Below are positions 20,144 through 31,349 of a DNA stretch of 64,000 nucleotides, piece by piece. The translations under genes and the position numbers were made by a program. Position 1 is the stretch's first letter. Every line of letters starts with the position of its first letter. The notes beneath the pieces were generated by a model. That model made no database searches. It was not told the DNA's origin and saw only the letters and a list, made by a program, of their open reading frames with translations. This stretch comes from Adiantum capillus-veneris (Eukaryota; Streptophyta; Polypodiopsida; Polypodiales; Pteridaceae), in contig CM043958.1 of assembly GCA_014529385.2 (NCBI GenBank), positions 77,562,669 to 77,626,668 on the forward strand, in the 5' to 3' direction.

Positions 20144-20668
20144 GCCAAAAACATGCCCAAGGAGGAGGCGAATCCCTCGAGCAAATAGGGATGCACGGCC
20201 TATGAGGTCAAGTTACAATTGAAAGTATAGTTTTGCAATCACAATGGATACCCATCGAATGTGAGGGGTTGCATACATGAACTTGTACTTCTTGTTGAAA
20301 CTTGGAAGCATGACACACGACTGATCAACGGGTTGGAGGATTACAATGTACATTTATTGATATGGTCAAAGAATCTCAAGCACGGATGGTTAGCACGTAT
20401 GATTAAGAATGGACACGAAGATTTTGTATGAATTGTGAAAGATGACAAGTACAAACGTTATGTATAGCTAAAAATTATGACACCAAAAAGAGCACCTTTT
20501 TATTTATGCCGGTTGCTATATTCCTCATTATGATTTCTTCTTTTATGCTTGCATGGATAAAGATCAATCATTTTTTGATTTAGAAGAGGACATTGCTTAT
20601 TTCAAAGTCGAAGGTGATGTTATTGTATTTATGGATATGAATTGTAACATGATATTCAACAATTTGAT

Positions 20669-21088
20669 ATGCCATACATTTTAAGGGAGTTGGAAGAAAA
20701 TCACTTGTATGATTGTATTTCAATAGATGAGAAAGAGCCGGATCACTATGGAAAGTTACTTTTACACATGTGTAATAGCACGAGTATGCTCATTGCCAAT
20801 ATTGTATCTTTGTGGAGTGGAACAAATGGATTTACATGTAGGAAACATAATGGGGATAGTGTGATTGACTATATGTTACTCTTTGAAGCCATCATGTATC
20901 GCATAAAGAGTTTTATGTTTGGCCAATGGACCCCAAAATCCGACCGTCGGATCTTATGTATTGACCTTTCATATGGAGAAGCAACTAAGCATGATAATCT
21001 CGCCAAAGGAAAGAAAAATTATCACTATGTATGGATTTCAAACGAGCACCAATGTACATTGAAATGGTTGAGCAAAAGTTATGGATGA
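20669..21088 (+). pseudogene. LINE endonuclease C-terminal half (right arm)
   Basis: A 139-residue open segment with GKLLLHMCNSTSMLIANIVS, SGTNGFTCRKHNGDSVIDYM and FGQWTPKSDRRILCIDLSYG. The GDSVIDYML segment corresponds to the late catalytic SxxDY region of apurinic-type endonucleases, which nick target DNA for target-primed reverse transcription. The upstream half (about 20240-20660) is broken by stops. Confidence 0.75.
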
Positions 21089-21112
21089 CAAAGGCTTTAA
21101 TATGACGCACCA

Positions 21113-22370
21113 TTGAAAACTAAAAGGGAAGCTTTCAAAAAAGTTATTTGTTCTTGTGCCGAAGAATGCTTTGCCATAAAGCATCTCCATGGTATCAACA
21201 AAGATAGATCACGCAAAAAGTGGTTTGATAAAGAATGTCAAGATGCTCGAAAGTCCTTGATAAATCTTGATGCAACTATGGACAAAGACAACTATCAAAG
21301 TCATTTGCATACATACAAGGCATTGATTCAAAAGAAGAGAAGAAGATGGGAAGTAAATCAACAACTTTTGAAAAGGCACACGCATGTGGAAGATTTTGGA
21401 GAAACTTGAGGGACAAGCGGGTTGAGAATTTTGGTAACTTGAGTTTTGTAGATATACACACACATTGTAAGCAATTATATGAGCAAGCAAATGCTGAAAA
21501 AAATGCCATTTTATAATTCACTCCCATGTATGTCCTCTTTTTTTACTATTGAGGATGTATGCGGTGGGCTTGAAAAGTTGGCCACTCGCAAAGCGGGAGA
21601 TCTTCAAGGTATCAAGCCGGAGATGATCAAATGAACGGGAGATTTTACCCATGAGTGGATTTGTGATATGTTCAACCTTGCACTTCAACATGGTATGCCT
21701 TATGATTGGAGTACTAATTGGGTTAAGCCTTTGCGTAAAGGAGGCAATGTAAAGAATCTAAACATCTACCGAACTATAATGATTGGGTCTCTTATGGCAA
21801 AGTTGTTTGGGTGCTTAATGGATATGAAATTGAGTGATTGGGCTGAAGAGAATGACAAGCGTGCAAAAGGACAAGCGGGTTTTTGTCGATGCCATAGCAC
21901 CATTGATCATCTTGTCACTCTTCGTGTCCTCATGGAGGCAAGACGGTTGAAAGGCAAGCGATTGTATTGTTGTTTTGTGGACTTTAAGAAAGCCTTTGAT
22001 ATGATTCTACGTAACAATTTGTGGAGAAGGATGAAAGAACTCCAAGTGCCAAGTGAGTTTATGCTTGCGGTTTCTCGAATTTAAGAGAAGGTGATTTGTC
22101 AATTGCGCATGAGAAGAGAAATTTTAGAATTTTTGTAAGAACTATTGGTGTTAAACAAGGATGTCCGTTGTCACCAACTCTCTTTGGTCTATGCATCGAT
22201 CAATAGGAACAAATGGTACTTCACTTTATGCAAAAAGAAGGCATTGAAGAGGTCACTATTTGCAATGCGGTAATCATGCTTTTGTTGTATGCGGATGATG
22301 TAGTGCTTCTAGCACACACTTTAGAAGATGCACAAAAGCTTATGGTTGTCCTTGAGAACTTTTGCTTGAA
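21113..22370 (+). pseudogene. LINE reverse transcriptase (right arm)
   Basis: The RT motifs run in order over several frames: KPEMIK-type finger region, FNLALQHGMPYDWSTNWVKP, GQAGFCRCHSTIDHLVTLRV, CCFVDFKKAFDMILRNNLWR (catalytic Asp in FVDFKKAFD), GVKQGCPLSPTLFGLCID, and LLYADDVVLLAHTLEDAQ (catalytic YADD). Breaks: a stop near 21412, a stop near 21632 (TGA), a stop at 22082 and a TAG near 22204. It would copy LINE RNA at the nicked target. Confidence 0.88.
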
Positions 22371-22374
22371 GCGT

Positions 22375-22979
22375 TTTCTTATAAACTTTCTCCAAGTTAA
22401 GACACAAACACCATATATACTGCTACTTCTTGAGTCAGGATCTTTTTCAATTGAGGTTATGGACATGGAAAGGGTTGTGGAGTACATGATAAAGATGCGT
22501 CAAAACCCCTCACATCCACTTCCTACAATTGCATGGGAAGCAAGTAAAAAGGTTCAAAAGACGCATAAAAGCAAGATCTTGAGCACGGGATGGATGCAAG
22601 ACATAAATAAGTGGTTTGGGAGATGGGATGCATTACACTTGCTACATGATACTTCAATTGACTCCCAAGTGAATGAAGCTTTTTTACAATGCCAATGTAT
22701 ACGGCTTGGGAGAAATCTGGTGGGTCACGCTTTTTACATTACACCACCTATATGGCTCCCAACTACAAAACCATGTTCTTCGTTGAAAGAGGAAACCGTA
22801 CTCACACTTACATGCTTGAGCCTATCCCCTTGTCAGCGATACACACTATCGTAGTCATTCGGCTTAGGTCCCGTTTCCTTCGATGCGAGACAAGGCATTG
22901 CGGCAACGGAGAAGAGTCAAATCGACTGTGCACATTATGTTCACTGCAAGTTCGAGAGTCTGAGTACACACACTACTAG
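22375..22979 (+). pseudogene. LINE C-terminal region with Cys-rich end (right arm)
   Basis: After a deletion that joins the RT end to KRFLINFLQVKTQTPY, the frame continues with MERVVEYMIKMRQNPSHPLP and DINKWFGRWDALHLLHDTS, then another frame (22689-22979) has LSAIHTIVVIRLRSRFLRCE, GNGEESNRLCTLCSLQVRES. The CTLC motif followed by EYTH resembles the C-terminal zinc-binding motif found after RT in many plant LINEs. A frame change near 22760 separates them. Confidence 0.7.
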
Positions 22980-23198
22980 AGTGCTCAGCTTTTGGTCACA
23001 TCCGTACTTGCTTCTCTCACATTTTCAGCCATGACTTAGACCTGCATACTTTCCTCTCTCAGCCACAGTGTGGTCTCTCCATTGCGACTCTCATCACCAC
23101 AATTTTGGGGCATCGAGAGTCACTCATCTGCCATACACATACTACATCAGATGTAACTTTGGTCCCATAGGTCATATTTGACCTCCGAGGACGATAAT

Positions 23199-23230
<32 letters not shown>

Positions 23231-23460
23231 CCCAAAGATCTGGAGTCTCTGCCCTCAGTGCCGGGATGTGAGCGGATGTGCAGGCAGCAGAGGGTCTATG
23301 TGAGGGGCTTGTTATCAAATTAAAATGGTGGTGGTCTTTTCTGCTTTCAGAGGCAAGCCTCGTGATTTTATCAGTTCTGGATTTTGTAAGCTCAAGAAGC
23401 GATTGTTGCAGGTTTCTACCTGCCCCTCTTCAATGCAAGAGCGGAACTAGCTACAATACT
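23231..23460. other. Non-coding stretch between LINE and reverse LTR F
   Basis: No domain or RNA gene is seen. It contains a possible short frame with no known match and may be original sequence flanking the LINE insertion. Confidence 0.3.
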
Positions 23461-24645
23461 CCAGCGGAATGAATGTTGTATTTTCTCAAGATTAGTGATC
23501 TTTATTGCTCAAGGTTCCTTTTAGTTCTTAGGAAAAGAGAGCTTTCCGTCTTATGGAGAGTGCTATGATCACGAACAAAGTGGGTGGTTATTGTGCGTGC
23601 AAGTGAATGAGACTAAGAGAAGGAGAGAGAAGAGATACGACACCCGAGAGGTTGTAAAACCCTCCTCCGAAGGCCCCACTCTTGTCGGCGAGAGTGGTCT
23701 AACTTTGATTGCACAAAGGTGTACAATGCGAATGCAATGGACTGATGCAATGGGACTATGTCGATGACGACGACGACTTCGTGGCTGAAATCTGAGGTCT
23801 TCTATCTGCTGATTTTCGGGACTGTTTCGGTGGCTGAAAATGACTGTTTTGGCTGCGTTTTTATGGCTAATAATGGGGGAACATCTGCAACCATCTTGGG
23901 GCTGATCTACTGCTGTGTCATAGGCTGAAAACTACGAGTATCTGCTGCTGGTTTGGGCTGAGAATTAAAAACGCTGATGCTGCCTCTCTCTTGCCAAAAA
24001 CGCTACTGTTGATCTGCTGCAAAAACGCCACCAAGGCTGATGGCTGCTAGCGTTAGTGCTGGGCTGAAAACGTTGGACAGGGCAGCATTGTCTGGCGTTA
24101 GTAAAACGCTCAGGCTGAGGTTGTGGATCGTGGGAAAAACGTCAGAGAAGGACACTGCTGACGAGGATTTGCTGTGGAGGATAAAACGTTAGGGAAGTGG
24201 AGTGGGTGGCGATGGTCTAATGCTGCGGGGGGGGGGTATACTGCTGAGAAGTTGCCTGTTGAGCGGGAAACTCCTGCTGCCTCTTCTGCCAAAAAGTGCT
24301 AACGTGGGTTTGCTTATATATTAACTTAGCAAAATTGCCCTACCTACTTTTGTTGGAAAGTCACTTAAATTAATAAGTGAAAAATGTCAAAAATAGGGAA
24401 AATAGGCTAAATGCACTGGAAAATTCTCCTAACTGATGCTAATGGATTCTGATGGGAATTCCGATGATCATGCTGTGTGCAAGCGGAGGATATGCATCTA
24501 TGCTAAGTGACTCGGCATGCACGGTCTACGAATAGACTCACAAAAGTGCCATATCACTGCTAATCTAGACTTGACTAAACTGACTGAACCCTGCTGTGGT
24601 ATAGCTTGTCCACGGACACATAGGGTTGGGATATGTCACGTGACA
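23461..24645 (-). mobile_element. Solo LTR (F) of the A/B/D family, reverse
   Basis: On the minus strand it starts TGTCACGTGACA at 24645 and runs through all family blocks to CATTCCGCTGG near 23461; no internal sequence follows on either side. The last ten or so bases of the LTR (normally GCACCTAACA) are replaced by GAGTATTG, so one end is altered. Flanks ATACT (23456-23460) and ACACT (24646-24650) could be an imperfect target duplication. A poly-G run of 9 lies near 24229-24237. Confidence 0.8.
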
Positions 24646-25414
24646 ACACTTCTAAAACATTATTCATTTTTAAGCCAAAGCTTTCTCAACTTCCAGTAAT
24701 TGTTACTCGAATCTCATGTATTTGAGTTTTTGAGAGAATAGCTTTATGCTGTTATGCTTGTGCAGTCGAATAATGCATGTGTTACTCAGCTTAATTACAC
24801 TTGTATTTGTGTGGTAATATGATTGCAAGAGCATTTATTTATTGTTTGTAAGCTTCTATGGCCTAATTTATATGAGTTTCACAAGTTCAACAAAGTGGCA
24901 ACATGTACAGTTGATGTGTGACACAGGCCAAGCAACGATTGTAGTTGCGAACATGAGAACGAGAGAGGAAGACCCCGATCCCTAAGAGAGAAGAGAGTCT
25001 AGACAGAGTCATGCCTGGAAAATGAAAAGTTGTTCCAATCGTCATTGTGTTAGCTTTTTTGGTAAACTTCCTCTTGAGCAGTGCTCGAAAAAAATGTTTA
25101 TCCAAAAACTTGCAAACTATATATGAGAAACATAGAGGTAAATTGACTAAATTTGAAGGTTTTCAAGCCAAATTAAACTAGTTTTTGGAAACACTCATTG
25201 TGTTCTCTCTCTCTCTCTCTCTCTCTTTGGAAAATGAAAAGTTGTTCCAATTGTCATTGTGTTAGCTTTTTTGGTAAACTTCCTCTTGAGCAGTGCTCGA
25301 AAAAAATGTTTATCCAAAAACTTGGCAAACTATATATGAGAAACATAGAGGTAAATTGACTAAATTTGAAGGTTTTCAAGCCAAATTAAACTAGTTTTTG
25401 GAAACACTCATTGT

Positions 25415-25455
<41 letters not shown>

Positions 25456-25491
25456 AATATCCATTGCGTCAGTCTTGCATTCTCTTCTAGT

Positions 25492-25523
<32 letters not shown>

Positions 25524-26133
25524 CACAACAATGTAGCTGTTGGTGCCCCTTTCATGCATTACAAACACAAAAGAGACCTATAAGCTAGAGTTGTCGAGGG
25601 CTTCAATTCCAGCCTTCATGCCAGAGTGTACCGCAGCAAGAGCAAGCAAGCGGGTGAGATCTAGATACTCCTTCTTAGGTTGTAGGAAGCTCTCTTTAAC
25701 GACAAGGGCCCATTGTTGCATCCACACACATCTGCCCAAGATGAAGAGAGAAAGCAAGAGTGCTTTTGCTACTTTTTAATTTGCAATGGTGGTCTTTTCA
25801 CCTTCCACCCTTTCTCTCAAGGGCAGGTTTTGTGATTTAATCACTTGTTTTCATGAGAGATCTCCTTGTTTTTTCTTATTTGTATCCTCATATGGCTTGC
25901 GACGCACATTTTGCTGCTTAATAGTGCGATCTTCACATACAAAACATTTTGTATCCCTCAAGTAAATCCAGCTATTATCAAGTATAATCTTTCATTTGGT
26001 CTCATCTGGCATGGTGCATACAATTGGCCATTTTGCGGAGCAAGGAGCTCCTTGCTTACCCACTTTATGTGCCATGTAGACCATAACTCCTGACATGTCA
26101 AAGTGGGTTTTGAAGATATCTTCGATAACAATG

Positions 26134-26178
<45 letters not shown>

Positions 26179-26203
26179 CTTCAAACTTTCTTCCTTATTT
26201 CAG
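24646..26203 (+). other. Non-coding region upstream of the CSL4 exons
   Basis: No convincing exon or domain is seen. It contains a 212-bp tandem duplication (25016-25439), three CT or GA microsatellites (25206-25226, 25418-25452, 25497-25522) and a GA tract (26143-26174) just before the first recognised CSL4 exon. It may be an intron of that gene; the upstream CSL4 exons were searched for by eye and not found. Confidence 0.4.
25016..25439 (+). repeat. 212-bp tandem duplication
   Basis: Two near-identical copies starting TGGAAAATGAAAAGTTGTTCC at 25016 and 25228, each ending in a CT microsatellite. Differences are very few (for example AATCG versus AATTG), so the event is recent. The CT tracts at both joints suggest slippage or recombination between microsatellites. 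Confidence 0.9.
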
Positions 26204-27096
26204 GTTGGTAAAGTCATGGCAAAATCTGCTTTGATTGATATTGTTTGCGTTGGCTCAAGGGCTGTCAAGGAGAAGTTTTCTGGAATAGTGAGGTGGGTGC
26301 TTTTTCTTTCTTTGACCCTATATGGGATTTCACTTCACCCATCATTCTAGAACGTTAGTAATTTATGCTCTTTTGCATGTGTCGATAACTTTTCCTCATG
26401 CAAGTACTTGTTTATGCGTTTTTTGTAGAGCTCTCCTTGTTCTTCAAAGGATTTGAGAGGCAAAGCCTTGTTACAACAAAGCTTAGTGTCTGCTGGTTAT
26501 TTCAATTATGTGGATTTTGATATTGTGTTCCCTTTGTTAATGAGGCAGTGTGCGATACTTGTTTTATCTTGATGCCCTTCCTTTCTGCTGAATAAAACAA
26601 CCATCAAGGCCTTGTGCATGCCAAAATGGAAATGCAAATAGAATTGGAAAATCTGTGAAATATCAAGGCAAGTAGGTAGGGGGAGCTTTTAGACTTGGAG
26701 AATAAAAGCAATGCTAGTCTTTCTTTGATGACCTGCCACTATCTGACTATGAAATTACTAGACCAAGACAGAGGGAGATAGAGCAGGCCTTCTTAGACCC
26801 TGCTGCTATACTGTGGGGACTCTTTACTTTTCACCCACCTATGCATGCCATACTATACCCCCAGTTTGGTACTGGATGGAGCTAGCTAGCCCTTTGCATG
26901 TCATGGTTTTACTCCCCTAAACATATAGCTCGACATCCATTAGAGTTGAGAGTCTTATCCCTGTCATCACTCATATACTTGCACCCATGCACCTTGTGTT
27001 GGTTTATTTTGTTTTGTTGCAGGTTTATTTTCAGCAATTTCATCCCTTTTGCTGGATACCTAGAGGACACACACATGTATGCAGTTGTTAATTCTG

Positions 27097-27144
<48 letters not shown>

Positions 27145-28429
27145 GATATGCCTGCTCTCTTGTCTTGCATTTTTATTTGTGCAGGGCAGGAGCGACCCCA
27201 CATCGGGCTGGCTGCTGTGGTCTGTGTCTTTGCGGTTCTCATTGTGTTGTCGGTGTTGCCCTAGAGGGAGATCTATGACTTCTGAGGACAGTCCATGCGA
27301 TCCAAGCTGTTTTAATGCCACTAGTATGGCTAATTGCAGAGGTCACCACCCAGGGAAAGGCCGATGCAGCAGACAAATTCCAAATACTAGGTTGGCATTG
27401 GATCTAGAAACGAAGGTTTGGGTTCAGTTCACCCAGCATATGATCATACAGGACATGATAGTGGTCCCTTGTATTGGGCATGAGTACTGGATCGGACGAT
27501 TTCACATCGGTTTCCGAATGGGTCGTCCAGATGGCAGTCATGCTTGGCAGTGCAGTGACATGAAGATTTTATACTTTGGTGTCAATGGCTGATTTTGCTG
27601 TTTGTTAAGACTCACAATTTCTCACTACATTTAGCTTTGCTGTATTTTGGCCAATACTTTACTGCATGTTTAACATACAGACAGTTATGTGTGTGTGAGA
27701 TATTCATAATTTAAGGTCGTTTTATTACATTGTAAGCCTGAACTCTCTCAGCTGGAAAATATTAATATCTTGATTGTTGAAGTTTACCTCACAATGTTTC
27801 CTTAATGGAAATATTCATTGGCGCAGTTCAGACAACAAGATGTTCGGGCTACAGAAATTGACAAAGTTGAGATGTACAACTGTTTTCGACCGGGAGACAT
27901 AATCAAGGCAGAAGTAGTAAGTGATTTAATTTTTGCTGGTATTCCCATATAGATGACCTTCTATGATGACAAACAGAGATGCTTTGTTGGGAGCATTTTT
28001 GTGTTTAAATGTTGAATTCATGTTTTGACAAGGTAGTGTTACTGACATTTTGTATGAGCCTCCTGCTTTTTGTAGCTGTCCCTTGGAGATGCACGATCTT
28101 ATTATCTAACTACTGCCAAGAACGAGCTTGGAGTTGTTTCTGCAACCAGTGTAGCTGGTGCGGTTTTTATGCAAAACATGTTGGAAATCTGTTTCACAAA
28201 TGGTCGATCATTGTTTGTTTTGTTTGCACGGTTGGCATTATATTGTAAAATAGTTGTTCCATGGCTTATATGTGAAGATATTATAGTCATGGAATTTCAT
28301 GCAAGTTCCTAAGACTAGCCATCTGTTCTTTTTTAAACAGGAGCAAAGATGGTTCCGGTCAGTTGGCAAGAGATGATGTGTCCTTTAACAAACCAAAACG
28401 AGCCTCGCAAAGTTGCCAAAGTAGTATAA
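26204..28429 (+). CDS. CSL4: CSL4-like exosome subunit, last four exons (N-terminus not found)
   Basis: Four exons join in frame: 26204-26292, 27832-27916, 28076-28157 and 28341-28429 (stop TAA 28427-28429), giving 114 residues. Introns start GTGGGT, GTAAGT and GTGCGG and end in AG. The product shows KVMAKSALIDIVCVGSRAVK, FSGIVRQQDVRATEIDKVEM, FRPGDIIKAEVLSLGDARSY, LTTAKNELGVVSATSVAGA and MVPVSWQEMMCPLT, matching the S1/OB domain and C-terminus of CSL4 (EXOSC1), a cap subunit of the RNA exosome that helps thread RNA into the nine-subunit core. The splice acceptor before 26204 (TTTCAG) implies at least one upstream exon. The N-terminal domain, about 80-100 residues in plants, is missing from the window, so this is a gene with a long 5' intron or a truncated duplicate. 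No internal stop or frameshift is present. Confidence 0.85.
27100..27143 (+). repeat. CT microsatellite in CSL4 intron
   Basis: About 22 CT repeats within the first recognised intron. Confidence 0.95.
27179..27592 (+). CDS. Unrecognised 137-codon frame inside CSL4 intron
   Basis: An uninterrupted frame from ATG 27179 to TGA 27590-27592, on the same strand as CSL4 and inside its 1.54-kb intron. The C-terminal half has a natural-looking composition: LALDLETKVWVQFTQHMIIQ, then IGHEYWIGRFHIGFRMGRPD and SHAWQCSDMKILYFGVNG. The N-terminal part is Cys/Ser-rich and may be non-coding. I do not recognise the family. It could be a fragment of an older gene or transposon, an alternative exon, or chance. 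Confidence 0.25.
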   Translation: MQGRSDPTSGWLLWSVSLRFSLCCRCCPRGRSMTSEDSPCDPSCFNATSMANCRGHHPGKGRCSRQIPNTRLALDLETKVWVQFTQHMIIQDMIVVPCIGHEYWIGRFHIGFRMGRPDGSHAWQCSDMKILYFGVNG

Positions 28430-30639
28430 AGTGTAATATTTAGCATCTTTCAGATCTTTCATACAGAATTTTACAGAGCCTGCTCGACATTTTTTGTAAC
28501 CAAGTGCCCCATAGTAAATCAAATTTTAAAGCTTACCTGGGCATCACTGTTGTTGAGTTGTGTTACTTGAAAGGAAAAAGGGAAAGCCTTCATTTCAAAC
28601 TGCCAGAGTACTAAGTACTATATCAACTGTTGTTTTGGCTGTTTTTATGGAGTTGAGAGGATCTAGCAGCATTGGTCGAAACACTCGTCATTGAGCTAAG
28701 TTACTTTCAAGTGATTCTTGAACCTCATTAGAGTCACCTTCAACATTGTTTGGTGGTCTACGTAAGCAATAATGTCCGGTCCTTACAGACGGTGTTGGCA
28801 TAGAGCAGTTAAGTTAAAGCTTTAGTTTCTAGGTTCTTCTTGTATTCCACTGTGTGCTGACTTAAAATGGCATTTTTGTTATGTTTCATGGATATTCTAA
28901 TTAGTTTTTCAGCTCAATGTTGGACAAGTAAATTTTGCAATTTGTAAGCAAGGGGTACCCAGCTTTTAGAAATGGAAAAGTACTTATAGTAGTATATATA
29001 GTGACTTGATGTCATTTGTGTCAATAAAATCCTGTTCTCCACCCACGATTTTTGTTATTTCTTCCAGCCAGTACCCCCTACACCTTGCCTTCAATGCGGA
29101 AAACAATCTAGTAGTGTCAAATAAGGTGCTCTCTCCTTTTGGCAAAACCAAAAGGAGTTGAACTGCAATAATTACCAATAAAAGCATAAGGTTCACCTTT
29201 GTTTAAATGCAACATCTTATTAGACGAAAAATCAAAGCAACCCATGCTATGTTATTTATATTGCTATCCCAATGTATCAGTTAGATTAAGCACATTAGGT
29301 TGTCCTCTTGGCATCAATTATAAAGTGATTTTGATTAATTCGGATCTTTAGGGTCCAGGGACAATGCTACTAAACCTCAACTCCAAGCTAGTTCAAGAGA
29401 GATTTCATGAGTACCACCATTATGTGGGGTGCCACAATGAAAACTCAAATTCTATCCTTTCTCAAGTGAGAGCAAATCATTTGTTGTTTTTATGTTGTGT
29501 CATCTAATAGTGAAAGGGTTTGAGAGTACTTTTGAGGGCTCATATTAGTAGAAAGATCTACAACTTGTGATTTTGGTAAAGGGCCACCTTTAACTTTCTA
29601 AACTCTTCGTGTCTTTAACCCTTTTTAGCCTTTTTTGAAGGAATGTAGTCCGTCCTTTCCCATTATCAACTTCCACTATGTTGTTGCTTAAATCTAACTT
29701 GAGATGTCAAAAATATTATCACAGAGGCCCTTCTTCTCTATAAAATTTTCTTATGCAATGCTTGTTCTATTAATGGATTTCCACAATTCTTGATCAAGAG
29801 CTTGAAGCATGCAAAAAAGGAATGCTATGCTTTTCGGGATAGAGCCTCTTATAATAAGGATCTTCTTAACTAAATCAAGAACTTGAGCTTGATGTCTAGT
29901 TACCCACATAGAACTGCATTGGTTCTTCAATGGAAGATGATACATGTTATGCCTTCTTCCACTTTGGGCTCATTCCGATTTTCAAGTAGAATTGCATTGT
30001 TTCTTCAATGGACGATGATACATGTAATGCCTTCTTCCACTTTGGGCTCATTGCGATTTTCAAGTAGCACATAATATTATGGAGCATCACACTAGGTTTG
30101 CAAACTGTTGTTCCTAACTTGATGTTTGCATGTTTAGTATTTGATAATAATTGTCATTCTCATTCACTAATTTATTTGAGTGCTTGCAAAAATATTCAAA
30201 GTTTTTAGAAGTGTAGGACTTTAGGTAAAGAGTGAGCACCTAGCTCATGAAATATGTACATACAAACTTGGACAAGGATGCTAAGGGAGGGACTTGAAAC
30301 CCTAAGATTTAGTAGGATTTCTTTTGTTTTCAAAAAACACTGGCGAGTTACAAAAGCTTAAAAGACACGTTTCAATAAGGTGCAAAACTTGCAAAAAGAC
30401 AAATGCTGCCAAAAATATGTGGATTATGTTTGTAGTAGAATCCTTTCAAATGCGATATTATAGGGTTTTAGTGCATAGAAAACCCAACCTTTCAACACCT
30501 CTAGCGAGATGATACCTCGACTAATCCTTTGTGGTCTCCAATTTATACATAAACTCTTCTTTTAGAACTACCGGTCCACTCATTAACATCTCATCTAGTT
30601 TTCTTTGTTAGTTAAAATAACAATATGTTGTTGTTGATA
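28430..30639. other. Intergenic region after CSL4
   Basis: The first 100-200 bases are presumably the CSL4 3' untranslated region (TGTAATATTT follows soon after the stop). The rest is AT-rich with no coding domain on either strand. It holds a 78-bp tandem duplication (29910-30065). Short open frames have no recognisable motif. Confidence 0.5.
29910..30065 (+). repeat. 78-bp tandem duplication
   Basis: Two copies of a unit starting AGAA(C/T)TGCATTG and ending TTTTCAAGT, with five or so differences. Confidence 0.9.
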
Positions 30640-30643
30640 GAGA

Positions 30644-30688
<45 letters not shown>

Positions 30689-31349
30689 TTTGATGGTGTG
30701 AAGCAAAGTACTCCATCTCCTTCTCCAAGCTTGAGAAGTCGAGAGCCTACACCAACAACTCTTGGCTAGGAATGCAAATCCAACCAAGAGCCAAGCTTCA
30801 ATGGTATGCTCACCTTCTCTACCATCTATATTACTATGCTAAGCTCAGAAACAAGAGTAATATATGGTGAGGAAGGTACTTCTTTCTCGTATGTTACTTC
30901 TACTTCCTCTTCCCTACCCTCATTCCCTACTAGCTCTCTCCACATTTGAAGATGTTTGAGGCCTTGGGATTGAGGCCGGGGACAAGTTAATGCTTTCATT
31001 AAGTTGATTAAGGGCATAATTTGATGCATGAAGCTTCATCTTCATTGCATCGATTAGGTCTTAACGAACACAAAGCTTGTATTGCACCAAGTGTCTCGTT
31101 ATGGGAGAATCTATAATACAAAAGTCTTTTGGAGGGGGGACCGCAAGTAGATCCGGTCCTCAACTGTTGTCAACTTCTCTAATTCTCTCTCTTGCAGAGT
31201 ATTTTTCATGCCAAGCTAATTAGGTATAATGAATATGTTTCTATCTATTATCAAGTCTTCTCTTTATGCTCTTGAAGAATTCTCTTAAAAATGATCACTA
31301 TAGTTCGAATTCCGCTACTTTCCATGTTATAAGTCCAATTTTGTTACAT
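30640..31349 (+). mobile_element. Element G-family LTR (partial, forward)
   Basis: Collinear with the G/H LTR (42428-43007) and the K/L LTR (reverse, 61694-62350): CT and CA microsatellites, ACTCCATCTCCTTCTCCAAGC, a CCTACACCAACA block, TTCCCTACCCTCATTCCCTAC, GATGCATGAAGCTTCATC, then TGGAGGGGGGACCG, ending TTTTGTTACA near 31349. The first part of the LTR is missing here but appears inverted at 31845-32110. No primer site follows directly. Confidence 0.65.
30641..30688 (+). repeat. Compound CT/CA microsatellite
   Basis: About 12 CT units followed by about 12 CA units within the G-family LTR. K/L has a GT tract (CA on the element strand) in the same LTR region (62370-62396). Confidence 0.95.

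Larger units (their letters stand above)
20144..23230 (+). mobile_element. LINE, right arm of the inverted pair (near full 3' end)
   Basis: The forward copy holds endonuclease (about 20240-21088), RT (21113-22370), the C-terminal region and a 3' untranslated region ending GATAATAAAATCTCTCTC (about 23193-23210) in a CT tail. In the endonuclease part GCTGGTTGCTATATTCCTCA-like sequence leads to DFFFYACMDKDQSFFDLEED and VIVFMDMN, a core motif of the EEP fold. The left arm is similar base by base as far as about 22610, except for a 240-bp deletion near 22375 in this arm. Stops and frameshifts make it non-functional. Confidence 0.88.

Noticed and set aside
20090-20170. Hairpin as a terminator or microRNA precursor
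   Set aside because: Pairing extends for more than 2 kb with LINE coding sequence in both arms, so it is an inverted transposon pair; a small-RNA role is kept only as a possibility.
25540-25779. 79-codon frame upstream of CSL4 as a possible N-terminal exon
   Set aside because: No resemblance to the CSL4 N-terminal domain and no suitable splice donor that keeps the frame.
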